Assembly (NCBI GenBank): GCA_031310005.1 | Contig: CM062384.1 | Location: 1,302,001-1,366,000, forward strand | From: Dactylellina haptotyla | Lineage: Eukaryota > Ascomycota > Orbiliomycetes > Orbiliales > Orbiliaceae | Direction of reading: 5' to 3' | Length of the DNA stretch: 64,000 nucleotides | Part shown: positions 33,122 to 43,653 of the stretch, piece by piece | Position numbering within the stretch: the stretch's first letter is position 1 | How the letters are laid out: each line of letters begins with the position of its first letter | Made by a program: the position numbers and the translations under genes | Notes under the pieces: generated by a model | Databases searched by the model: none | Seen by the model: the letters and a program-made list of their open reading frames with translations, nothing else | Told to the model about the DNA's origin: nothing

Positions 33122-33973
33122 ATTGTTGTAGATTATCTTTTGATTTTTAGATATCCTGAGCCTCTATCTTACTTTTTTGTTAATTTAGAAGCCTAGCTTG
33201 CCACGGAATTCGAGTTTGAAGTCAATGATGAATTTTTATTGTCCTTTTGAAAAGTTGTACGTGTTGTGTTGTTGATGCTGTATGTGTTGGAATGCCCTAC
33301 CAAATGTCCATGGCCCAGGGGTAAGCCACTATCCCGTCAGCTCTGCCCTATCAATTTTGCGTCGGGAGGGTTGGGTATGCGATAACCTATCAGCCCTTCA
33401 AAAGATGTTGGCACCTTAAAATAATGGACTCAAACCGTATTACATAGCTTGCGATTGTGTTCGATTTCCGGTTATCGCGATATATCGATATCCCTACATC
33501 CTTGTCTTTTTGCCGCTCTCAATACGTGGTAATGCATAATGCAGGCATATTACAATTAAACTTTGAATATTTCCAAAGTTGCAAAATTTAAGTTCTGAAA
33601 TTCTCCGACCGTGGATTATCCCGGTAGCATGCCCGACGTCAAACAGCACATCAAGACCCAATTCCTAGATATATTCTATAACTTCTGATCAAATCAAAAA
33701 TTGAAAACCAATGTCGAAACTACGGATGCGTCCATTTGCTTTGTAAAGAAGAAAATATTAATTGGCAACGAAACAGTTACCGTGATAAGCATTATCTCAT
33801 TAACTACTAGATAATTAAGTGGAGGGTAAAGTATTTAACAAAAGATCATCGATAGAATGGCCCTGAACAAGAGTGAGAGCGCTCTGATATTACTCTTGAA
33901 TACACCAAAGTCCACAACTCATTAATTTTCCGTTCAGTGTCTAGATATATCTTCGGTCCAATTTTATTCGTCT

Positions 33974-34497
33974 TTAAAAAGTAGCAAGCAAGAGCGCAAT
34001 AAGTCCACCAATTGCGGCACTACCGATTTGCAAATTCGAAGCGGCTCCAGTTTGTGCTGGTGGACTTGGGCTTCCAGTAGTCGTAGTGGCATTAGGATTC
34101 CCAGGGCATTGGTGGCATACAGAACCCTGGGTGCTGACATTGACGTAGGCACAGAAGCCAGTAGGATCGTTGTAGCTTTCATATTTACATGTATACGGGC
34201 ATTCCGGATCCCACTTTGCAGGGCAGACGGTGTACGGTGGGCAGATCACGCATTTCTGCTTATCTGGAATCTGTGCACCAGGAGTACACTTCCATTCTGT
34301 CGCATTACCTCTATTACCATTGCTTGGGCATAGATATTCGCAGTCCGGTGTCTGGGTGGTGGAACATTGATCGGTGGCAGCAGAGGCGCCGAGGGCCATA
34401 ACGCTACATCGGATGTCAGAATTATATCAACCAAAGCGATTTTTCCTTAAAAAGGTATCCTTACCTGAAGATGAGAGAAATAGTGGATGTCTTCATT
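33974..34497 (-). CDS. Secreted 12-cysteine protein with GPI-type C-terminus, two exons
   Basis: Exons are 34497-34466 and 34403-33974 (153 aa, in frame); the intron is 62 nt (GTAAGG...GATGTAG). The intron lies inside the signal peptide (MKTSTISLIFSVMALGASAA). The mature part has 12 cysteines within about 90 residues, spaced as small CxxC-like clusters (CVICPPYTVC, CPYTC, CHQC), then a Thr/Ser/Pro linker (TTTTGSPSPPAQTG) and a hydrophobic C-terminus (IGGLIALLLATF) typical of a GPI attachment signal. It is not a CFEM domain, whose eight cysteines are arranged differently. A cell-surface location is likely; function is unknown. Confidence 0.8.
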
Positions 34498-35804
34498 TCA
34501 GCGGGACAAGTATTCAAATTCAAACTAATTGCAAAAAAGCAACTGCAAAAAGCGAAAGTGGTTTTCGGAATGAATGAAGACTTGATAAACGAATGTCTTT
34601 CAAAACTGCTTGTTGGATGGCGAGAACAAAATACAAGGGAGGGCTAGATCATAGGCACTTATATAGCCAGTTAGGCTCGACCAGCTTATCTACGACATTT
34701 TATTCTGCGGAACACGTGAGCGGGAAGACGGCTGCCAACTTCTTGTCGCGCCCCACTATAAGAAGCAAACAAGCCCACAACTTTCTAAATCTGGGGTTGC
34801 AGTGCATTTCGGATGCAGCATATTTCTTCCTAGCTCTGCGACAATTGGTCGGGCTTGTTCGTTGAATATCTTGAAATCGCGCGTCTGTTAGTGCTAACCT
34901 CCGCTTCTCGACGGCATTTCAGCCAAAAATCTACCAGTTTGCCAAGCCCGCTTAAAATACCGTTGCTTCAAAAGCAAGAAAGAAAGAAACAAATGAGCTC
35001 CACGAGGCCATTCAGCAAGGATTCGTTTGCATGCACTAATCGAACTGGGAATGAGTGGAGTATAATGTTCGACGTTATGATGGTGATTTTCAAGCAGGTG
35101 GAGTGCGCACTTTTCCCTAAAGCCGAACTTTCTGTCATGTCATGTTGTGCATTGAAATATTTCCATATTGGCACCAAAGCGCTTCGGAACCAACACCATG
35201 TCAATATATCTCGCAGAGTGATGAAGAAATATTGAGAGGCCGCTATGGTAGGACAGAGTATCCAGATCTTCCTCTATTTCGATCAAACCAGATTATGCAT
35301 TTTAAAAGCAAATTTATAATACCAGACGAAATGATGCTGCAGAATACTAGCAAACTATGTATTAACTTATCTGCTACCAAAAAGTCGCAAAGGGTTTCAT
35401 GGAATAATTAGGACTATCGATCCGAGGCAAAGAGGAAGCGAATCTAAGAATTGAACCTTGATCAATTGATATCAAGCATCTTCCTCAAGAGTGGACGAAC
35501 CGAGGGATCGGTTCGAGCCGTTTCCGGGATCATATAAACAATGCAACAAATCCAACGCGGTCTACAACACATTGATCAAAGCCTCAAGTTTTTAGCCAAT
35601 GCACAGTTCGCAATCAGATCAGAGTAAATTTGGAAGAATTGATATTATATTATTAGTTATACTATTATTGTTACACGCTATATAGTGACTGTACAAGTCC
35701 CAGATAAAGTTCCAACGAAAAGCGGCCAGTAAGAGGTATAGGGCAGCTAATATTGAGCTAGCTAATTACAAAAACAATTAAGGGATATCATATTAAGTTT
35801 ATAT
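34498..35804. other. Intergenic region upstream of the 12-Cys gene
   Basis: 1.3 kb between two minus-strand secreted-protein genes, with the 12-Cys gene TATA box at 34658-34666. The short plus-strand open frames here carry no recognisable features. Confidence 0.5.
34658..34666 (-). promoter_or_regulatory. TATA box (CTATATAAG) of the 12-Cys gene
   Basis: Minus-strand CTATATAAG about 160 nt before the ATG at 34497. Confidence 0.45.
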
Positions 35805-37577
35805 TTAGAAGTATCTCGTGGTTGTGCGCCTTGTAGTAGTAGTTCTTGAAGTAGCATCGGTTCCAATGCAGACATAGAAACCTGCGATGACGCTCAGGTT
35901 GTCATATTGAATGGTTGGATTCCACTTGAGCAAGTTGGATGATGTGATACCGCTCGATGCCCTGTATCTGGAAACGAGGCTACCGACAGTATCGGTGTCT
36001 CGCACGAATGCCCATCTATTACAGTCGCGGGGTTGACCGGCGGTAGTAGGAGAAGGAGTGGCTCTCGAGGTAGTGGTGGCTCTGGTAGTAGTAGCCCTAG
36101 TCGTTGTCCTGGTGGTGGTCGTCGTGATGGTCGTGGTTCTAGATGTAGCATCAACTGCAATACATAGGAAGAAGCCAGAGACGAGGCCGGAGCAGTCGCT
36201 ATTGAGGGTTGGATTCCACTTGATCAAGTTGGACTGGGTGATACCGCTGGAAGGATTGTATCTTGAGACAAGACTGTTGCAGGTATCAGTGGTTCTAACG
36301 AATGCCCAGCTGTTACAATCACGTGGCTGTCCGGAGGTGACTGGGTCGGGGTGCTTGATTCCAATACAGACGAAGAACCCAGATTGGAGACCAGAGCAGT
36401 CATTCTTCAGGGCAGGATTCCAGAGGAGCAGGTTGCCAAGACCGATACCCGAGGATGGGGAATATCGGGAGACAAGACTGGCACAAGTATCTGTGGTGCG
36501 AACAAAGGCCCAGTTGTTGCACTGCGCGTTAATACCAGCTTGAACAGGGGAAGGAGTAGCGACACCTGTAGTGGTAGTGGTTGTAACGCTAGTGCTGGTG
36601 ATAGTAGTGGTAGTGCTGGTAGTAGTTGGACATGGCGGTACGGTAAATACCATTCTGGTCATGCCAGGACATGATGTGTAGCATCCACCATATGGGATAC
36701 CACAAGAGTTGATATAGTCCTCACACACAACGGAATTACAGATAGATGTGATAGAGATAGATGTTGTTGAGGAAGATGTGGAGGTCGTGGAGGTGGTAGT
36801 GATGGTAGTAGGAGTGGTAGTGGTAGTGGTAGTGGATGAAGAGCTAGTTGACGTAGGATCTGTAGTGCTAGTCTGAGAGGTTGTAGACACTGTGGTAGTA
36901 GAAGTAGTGCTTGTTGTAGAAGAGGTGGTGGTAGTAGTTTCAGAGGTGGTGGTGGTGGTGGTACTAGTGCTAGTGGTTTCAGAAGTCGTGGTGCTTGAAG
37001 AAGTCGTAGACTCTGTAGTGGATGTAGTAGATGTAGTGGTAGATGTAGAGGTAGATGCAGTGGTAGATGCAGTGGTGGTAACATCAGTAGTAGTTGTGGT
37101 AGTTGTGGGACAAGGAGGGGCAGTGAAGGTTGGAGTCGCAATGCCGCGACATGCTGGATAGCATCCTCCGTATGGGATACCACAGGAATTGACGTAATCT
37201 TGGCATAGGGTAAGCAGACAAGTAGTGGCAGATGTAACTGGAGAAACGCTCAAACATGTGCAAGCGCTGGAAATACGAGATGTCATTATCCGGTAGCTGG
37301 TAATGAAATCTGGATACGCCTGTCCGATTGTAGCATCGGTCATAGTATAGGTATTACAAAACGAGCTGCCTCCGGCACCGGCACGGATGACCGCTCGGAA
37401 GACAAGATCCCGATTGCATACTATTGGAGACGTGGTAGTCGCCGTCGAAACAGTAGTGGTACTTGTCGTGGACAAGGTCGTAGTTGGACTTGCGGTCGTA
37501 GTCGTGCTCGATTGGGCAAGAGCGCCGTTCGAGAGCAAGCCACCAGCGAGGCCCAAGAAGACAGCTAGCTTCATCAT
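35805..37577 (-). CDS. Secreted three-LysM protein with Ser/Thr-rich linkers
   Basis: Single exon, 590 aa. Signal peptide MMKLAVFLGLAGGLLSNGALA. After a Thr/Ser run comes a Cys-rich module (about 53-155) with ISSACTCL and CQDYVNSCGIPYGGCYPAC. A long Ser/Thr low-complexity region follows, then a second CEDYINSCGIPYGGCYTSC module near 290-320. Three LysM domains lie at about 347-402, 414-465 and 514-565 (WAFVRTTDTC..LVSRY..SSGI...NLLLWNP), separated by Thr/Arg-rich linkers. Fungal LysM proteins bind chitin and related glycans; secreted ones can shield hyphae or dampen host chitin sensing, or act in the wall. LysM3 lacks the two internal cysteines of LysM1 and LysM2. The long codon repeats produce large antisense open frames that are not genes. 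Confidence 0.9.
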   Translation of the reverse strand: MMKLAVFLGLAGGLLSNGALAQSSTTTTASPTTTLSTTSTTTVSTATTTSPIVCNRDLVFRAVIRAGAGGSSFCNTYTMTDATIGQAYPDFITSYRIMTSRISSACTCLSVSPVTSATTCLLTLCQDYVNSCGIPYGGCYPACRGIATPTFTAPPCPTTTTTTTDVTTTASTTASTSTSTTTSTTSTTESTTSSSTTTSETTSTSTTTTTTSETTTTTSSTTSTTSTTTVSTTSQTSTTDPTSTSSSSTTTTTTTPTTITTTSTTSTSSSTTSISITSICNSVVCEDYINSCGIPYGGCYTSCPGMTRMVFTVPPCPTTTSTTTTITSTSVTTTTTTGVATPSPVQAGINAQCNNWAFVRTTDTCASLVSRYSPSSGIGLGNLLLWNPALKNDCSGLQSGFFVCIGIKHPDPVTSGQPRDCNSWAFVRTTDTCNSLVSRYNPSSGITQSNLIKWNPTLNSDCSGLVSGFFLCIAVDATSRTTTITTTTTRTTTRATTTRATTTSRATPSPTTAGQPRDCNRWAFVRDTDTVGSLVSRYRASSGITSSNLLKWNPTIQYDNLSVIAGFYVCIGTDATSRTTTTRRTTTRYF

Positions 37578-40500
37578 CTTGATCTGGTAAGAATATCGTC
37601 TATCGTGCCTAGGCCCTAGATGAAGAGAAAAATAAATTGAGGATGAAAGACAAGAAAAGAACGAAGAGAGCTAAGAGGAATAATTAAAGAGCGACAGAGA
37701 ATCTCATAACAATCCGAGATCCAGTGAATTTGCGGGCTGATGATGGTGATGATGATGAGAACGTTTCCGTAATCGACGGGCATGCGGGTTTTTAATACTA
37801 GAATTTCCGTATTGCTGACGGGGCTGAAATCTTTATCTCTTCTCCTTTTCATCTCCACATATTTGCGGTTGCGCTCTCACTTCCGCGTATGCGCGCCAAC
37901 ATATCGTGAAAGTTCAGCGACGGTGTTCTCTGCAACACGGGCGAGAAGCCTCCCCCAGATTATCGGACACTTTAAGCGAGTCCAGAAACAGCCTCTTTTA
38001 CTTGGTTTGGTCAACGGGTGGTACCAAATTGCTAAAAACAACAGGTAGCACATGTTTGTATATTTACCAACGGCATGAGAAAGGGTTATATTAGTATATT
38101 ATATTAAACCATGTATGTTTCCTGGTGAGAACTGGTAAATACGATCGACGATCTCCAGCGCCTTCACGAGGCGGCGGCGAACGCTACGAAAAAGCAGCCA
38201 CGGCAGCCCATGATGGGAAATGTAAAAGAATCGAATCCCTATTTGAAGTATTCTTAGAAAATTCTAGGTTTCCATGTATATTTTCGGGCGTTAATTGTTG
38301 TCGATGTTTGTCGGAACTTAAGGTTCATGCACTGGAGTACCTACAAACCCGGGTGGTTGTGTGTGCGCATCGGAAAGGCTATCGATATCCAGATGGCTGG
38401 CTCGAGCCATCGAGATTAGCAACCGCATCGACATAAACCCGCCAGCCGCACGAATTTTCAGACCCAATTTTATTCTAAATGCCAATGCGCCCTGGGTTTG
38501 CGAACTTCAAAAGCGCATAGTCGTACAGATATTGATAGAAAAATCATGTGGTTCCAATCATCGATCATGCGTTGCTTGCAGCAAAATGCAACATTGAAAC
38601 TCCAGCGCAAGGTATTGAGGGCATGAGGAAGCACAAAATCAAAGCATTTACAAATCTAAGATCAAGAGTGTGGCAAACAAACGGAGCAATTTTATCGGAA
38701 TTATCTGATGGTGGGTCTCACAAGTTTTCTTCTATTCCCCCCCGCTAAATGTCCAAGAACCAGAATCCAAAATCAATACTGCCTAGCTGCAATGCTGGCT
38801 TTTCAAGCCTTCTTATGCGCCACCTACGATAGACAATGCAATTGAGATTGCATCGTGTTCGCCACATGCAAATGCACGTATAGAGCCAATAGCGAGAGAC
38901 AAGCAGTTATATCCCTAGCCGTTCTAATATAGCTAATCTATTCATTGAACACCACAATTAGATCCAATATCGGTCATGAATTCACTGCTGCTCCTGATAG
39001 CACTCCCCTAGTTTATATTCCAATGAGCAAAGCTTCGAGGCCTTTGTTAGGCCGATAATGCTTCAAGATAATATTCGGCGCCCTAGCGTTCGTTATTTTT
39101 AAAATTATAATAAAACTGACCTAAGCTCCCAGTTTTTCAAGTCTTGGTCGCGCTCTTGGGCGCAAGATTTAAGAATCAATTGCTTGGAAACCAAGTCACT
39201 TTAAAATCATGCCGTCGCTGATCGGTATTTGGCTTGCATCTATTATAAATTTCGGCACCCGCCGGATATGCTATCGCCTAATACCAAGCAAAGGCAGTGA
39301 CCGCCTTTAGTCACAGGAAATGTAGATTGGACCAGGTTCTCGCTTGCGTTTGATTTTGGGCGATCCGTGGGCTGGACCAGGCGAAATACCCCCAGATTTT
39401 GTATATTTCAGAGTATCGGTTCTTTATACTATAGATTCTTCAGTTTTCACATTCTGATGTTCCATAGCATACCTGTAACCAGATGGCCAGCTCGAGGATA
39501 TCATGTAATCTCACAATTCTAACCAGACACACAAATTTACAAATTAATCCCCCCTAGTTAAAGCATTTAGAAGAAAAGCCCATGTTTTTGTTTTTCTCGA
39601 TTTCCTAGCTTGCCGCAAATCTTCCAGTTTGCCATCTTTTCGAATAATTTCTCATATGGTGTCTTCCGCCAACAAGCGGCCTCGGCGTTGTTTAGTCCAA
39701 TGCTTAAACCCCATTTGGCCATTAGCCCCCATCAATGCACCATTTAAACAATTTTACCCTGCATAAGCGGGAATCCCAAATCCCCTCCTTTTTTCCTCCT
39801 CCTCCAATTCCTCCCTTTTAATTTCTTTTTGAGAGAACGAGACACGATTCTCCAGAGCTCGCGGTAACGCAGCAGGGATTTCACAACATCTGTCCAGTAG
39901 GAAAGGTACCGGATGCGGGTTGTGATTTGCGTTTGTTAGGCTCTCGCTAATCAGGCAAGGATTCCGAGAACCGAACGACACAGGGAATGAACAACCAGAT
40001 TCTCGATGCCCGCACAGACATTTACTGCGGAAATGCATATCTGTCCGATGAAGACGGAATCAAGCTGTGTACTTGGCAAACAATGTAGTCTAGGCAGATA
40101 TCTAGGTGATTATAATGTGAGATCCCAAACGGAACCGGGCGCTCTCCACGTAGCTATTCACGAGCTCACTAAAGTCGCATTCAGTTTTTGTTGTCCGAGG
40201 GTCACGGTCAAGGTTTGGGGAGCCTCGTATTAATACCTAAATTTTTGACTTTTAATTAAGCGAAAAGGATTTATTAGAACTCAAAGCCAACTTGCAAGAG
40301 AGCATCATGCAAAATACTCCACTCATATGCTAAGCGTCATGTTTAACTACTTGAGCGGTTTCGTCGAGTCTGACTCGCAAGCTTGCTACTAGCTAGTGAG
40401 ATCGATAGAGTAAATACAATGTAAATTATTTAACCTTTAACTTAAGGTATATTTCCAGGTGGGTGAAAATTAGGCCAATGAAGCTTTCATTGTGAGATAT

Positions 40501-40905
40501 ATTTTCAAGCATTAAAAACGAACGGTATATTTTATAGATAAGTATATAGTTTAAACGTTTAAAAATATTAGTTCCTCCAATATCTAGATCCTAAATATGG
40601 GCTTAACAGAGCTTGAGGCACGCGAGACGTTCTTCAAGTATTCCAAAACTTGAATTCGTGCATTGGCTTAAAGGAAACCTCAAGTTTAGTCATCCGATGA
40701 ACTGTAAATGAAGAAGTTGCAATTGGACACGACTGCAGGCAGCTTTGTCTCCTGCTCAAGTACATTCTAGATAAAACAATTCAGCCTCATACAGCCACAT
40801 GAGGTCTTTTTGGTGTCACGAAATAAAAAGAAAGAAAAAGTTAATGGGGACTGTCAAGTACAATACCCGTGTATGGATGTGCTGGGCATTGTTTGCGAAC
40901 TTATG
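37578..40905. other. Gene desert downstream-facing region
   Basis: 3.3 kb holding the LysM promoter (first several hundred nt) and otherwise AT-leaning DNA with stops in every frame. I see no gene, no tRNA and no element ends. Confidence 0.5.
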
Positions 40906-41293
40906 CTAGTCATCTAGAAGATCGCGCCGACTTGGGTAAACGTTGGTATAACCTCCGCGCTTCTTCTGGACATCCCAGTGAGGACCGCCGTGCGCCAAAG
41001 GTCCCGGTCCTGTTGGAACCCACAGATCGCCATTCTTATCTTCCCATCCTTTGCGTTTACCATCCTTTTCCCTGACCAAGCGATCGCCCCGCTTGCTAGG
41101 CGCATAGCCATCATCTTCAGTTGGCTTCCCAGGAGCCTTTGCATCGTCAGACTTTGTCATCCGCCCTTTTATCATCCGGCTTTTTACCGTTAGACTTCTT
41201 ATCATCAGCAGCTTCTTTGAGGGCAACTACTGCCAGAGCGGCAACGACCAACACGGCCCCGCGGACACCATCAAACACTGGAATTGCCGCCAT
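40906..41293 (-). pseudogene. Frameshifted gene: hydrophobic N-terminus plus polymorphic-toxin-37-like C-terminus
   Basis: The ATG at 41293 opens a frame with a hydrophobic segment (GAVLVVAALAVVAL) followed by a charged Asp/Lys linker, which stops at 41147-41149. In a second frame, overlapping at the linker and running to 40906, the same charged composition continues into a compact domain with KNGDLWVPTG, a Gly-Gly-Pro-His step, HWDVQ and a Gly-Gly-Tyr motif. That pattern resembles the C-terminal nuclease-like domain of bacterial polymorphic toxins (type 37), which also occurs in fungal genomes. The two halves look like one protein broken by a small indel at about 41150. No pair of splice sites I tested repairs the phase convincingly. 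It could be a real pseudogene, an assembly error, or a shorter 98-aa protein starting at an internal ATG. Activity cannot be judged. Confidence 0.5.
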
Positions 41294-42339
41294 AGCCTCC
41301 ACTTTATTATTATGTTAATAATGATCTTCTAGAGGTATGATTCAAGAGCTCACCTCTTTTTAGGTTTATTATTACTGTAGTTATAAAACTTCTCCTGGTT
41401 GGTAGAATGCTGATTACAGATAGCGATAGGAAACCTAGGAGAATAGAACTTTTCGATTCTTAGAGTGTCAGACCAAGTATCTTAAGTACTTATAGAATGT
41501 TATAGCCTCGGTGAGAAAGCCTCAAGGCAGATACACAGCGACAATATCTTAACGATGAAGCAAACACGCACGCCCATTCGCATGAATTGTGTAAGGCACA
41601 GCAGCAGGAAGGTAGTTATGTGTGATTGGCTCGTGTTGTGGAAGCCCAAATATGACCTGAAACTCTTGAAGGCGGTTTAATGTAGCAGAAAGGTGCCTTA
41701 ACATAAAATCTGCTTGATACTCTCCGGTTTGTTTGCTTGTTCAGGTTTTGTGATTTGAGATTATCAGCTTCGGCTGGTCAAATGGCCATCAAATTCTATG
41801 GCTAGTGCCGCCACATGACACTGACGCTGTTGCGCAAAACCTGTTCGAAGAAATTGAGCATTTGAAGGATTTGAGCCGTAAAATGGGAATCTAATATCAA
41901 TTTGGATATATTCCTGGTGATTAATATGTCTTACACCTCGCCAACCTCAGCATCTCGATCCAATTTTTAAACATAGTTTAGCTTAGCTTATGACCCAAAT
42001 AAAGAATTATAGTCTGTATAAATGAGAATTTACAACCGCTCTCTTATTTCTTTGTAAGAGGACAAGATAGGACTTCACAGGAGTAACATAGGGATTTAGT
42101 CATATCAATCTGTAGATAAACTAGTGAAAACTAAAATTATAGAGAGTCTCGCCTTGAGCACACGTTGCTCTCAGATGAAGCTGTAAATGGGAGTAAAACA
42201 TTTAGAGATGTGACATCTTATTCAGTACAACCAGTCAGGATATCACCTTTTTAATCTCCAAAAGGTAAAAAACGGTTGTATATATGCCTAAAATTTTCCA
42301 CCGAGAAACCACAATTCGATGCCGCGGTTTGGTGTTGCG

Positions 42340-42349
42340 TAAATTTTTC
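42340..42349 (-). promoter_or_regulatory. RRPE-like box upstream of RRP42
   Basis: The minus strand reads GAAAAATTTA, matching the core of the yeast RRPE element, about 110 nt upstream of the ATG. Confidence 0.3.
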
Positions 42350-42425
42350 GTAGCGAAAACTACCAATTAACACCAAGAAAGGCTTCAAGATCAACACCTC
42401 TCAACCTCAAGCTTATCACACCGTC

Positions 42426-42433
42426 CTCATCGC
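42426..42433 (-). promoter_or_regulatory. PAC-like box at the RRP42 start
   Basis: The minus strand reads GCGATGAG, the yeast PAC core found in rRNA-processing gene promoters. It is only 23 nt before the ATG, so it may lie in the leader; an eight-base match can arise by chance. Confidence 0.25.
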
Positions 42434-42455
42434 AGACGCTCATATACACTCCAAA

Positions 42456-43495
42456 ATGCCGCCTCCAACGCCCCTCTCCCCGCCGGAACTCTCATATCTC
42501 TTCACCTCCCTCTCCTTGTCCCCGCCCATCCGCCCCGACCTCCGCGCAGCCACTCAATTCCGCCCCATCATCGCAGAATGCAGCTTTCTGCCCCACTGCA
42601 ACGGCTCCTCGCGCATCTGCATGACCGAAGCAGGCGAGTGCATCGTCGGTATTAAAGCCGAGGTAGAGAAGGACACCACATCGAAATACGCGACTGTCGT
42701 TGAGCGAGAAAAGTGGATTGAGATATCAGTAGAGGTTGCGGGCGGGGGAGCCTCAGGACCGGGCAGCGGTGTCGGTGTCGGGGGCATATCTGGTGCCGGT
42801 GGTGCAGCGGGACGAGATGAAGGCGATGGCGGCGCGGCGGTATGGTTGAAGGAGGGATTGTTGGCCGGTGGGGCTGCTGGGTGGAGTATTCTTGATCAAT
42901 TGGTGATAAGTAAAGGGTGGCATTGGAAGCTTTATATCGATGTAAGGCTCTTTATCGATTCTCTTTGTGTCATTATGGTTGAGGAATGAGCTAACGAGAA
43001 GCTGGGAAGGTACTTTTATTAACACCGACTTCGCATCCTTCGCCGTTACTGCTGTCGACAGCTGTGAATATGGCCCTTGATTCGACGTATATGCCAAAAC
43101 TTACGTCGCCGCATGATGTGGATGATATACCTACGTTCTCGGACGATTGGGCGATCTCGGTTCCTCTTTACGATCCTACATCCTTCCCTCGGCCGCCAAT
43201 GTCGTTACCTGTTGTTGCTATTGGTGACAATGTGTTTCTCGATCCGAGTGTCGCTGAAGTCGCGGCTGCAGAGGTCGGATTGGTCATTACTATCACATTA
43301 ACGGACTCGGCGGGCAGTTGTGACATCGTGGGTGTAAGAGGAATGGAAGTAGGACGTGGCGGCGGGAAAGAAGGCGACAGGAAGGGCATCAATCGAAAAC
43401 TGCTTCGGAAAATGGTCACCGCATGTGTCACGGAGGCCGGCGAGGTGATCAAGGGCCTGGGTGAAGCCACACACAAGCAAATGTTCCGAGCTTAG
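42456..43495 (+). CDS. RRP42: Exosome core subunit Rrp42 (RNase PH family), two exons
   Basis: Exons are 42456-42941 and 43010-43495 (323 aa, in frame); the intron is 68 nt with a GAGCTAACG branch site. RNase PH-fold landmarks: RPIIAECSFLPHCNGSSRICM near the N-terminus, the LYIDVLLLTPTSHPSPLLLSTAVNMAL-type core strand-helix crossing the intron, and DDIPTFSDDW then a C-terminal helical part. Rrp42 is a catalytically inactive subunit of the six-member ring of the nuclear and cytoplasmic RNA exosome. A Gly-rich insertion (about residues 92-125) is a lineage-specific loop. The gene is convergent with the mitochondrial-type membrane protein gene. Confidence 0.88.
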
Positions 43496-43653
43496 TCTTC
43501 AGTGATTTTGTTTTACAATCCGTCTATATTTTCTCTAGCTTTTGGCATTCAGCATGGCGTTTATCTGGGGGGGTATATCAAAAATTATATGTGCAATAGA
43601 ATAATTACATGATACAGTAGAGTTTTCATTTCACCGGCGTTTCCACCCTGCAT

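Larger units (their letters stand above)
32539..33973. other. AT-rich intergenic region with a repeat copy
   Basis: 1.4 kb without a gene. It contains the TATA element of the 244-aa protein gene, repeat copy B (33008-33121) and a possible third fragment near 33328-33370. Confidence 0.5.
41294..42455. other. Intergenic region upstream of RRP42
   Basis: 1.2 kb without a gene. The RRP42-proximal end carries a GAAAAATTTA-type box (minus strand, 42340-42349) and an exact GCGATGAG box (minus strand, 42426-42433). Confidence 0.5.

Noticed and set aside
36892-37161. Val-rich plus-strand frame inside the LysM gene
   Set aside because: Antisense of the Thr/Ser codon repeats, with no independent support.
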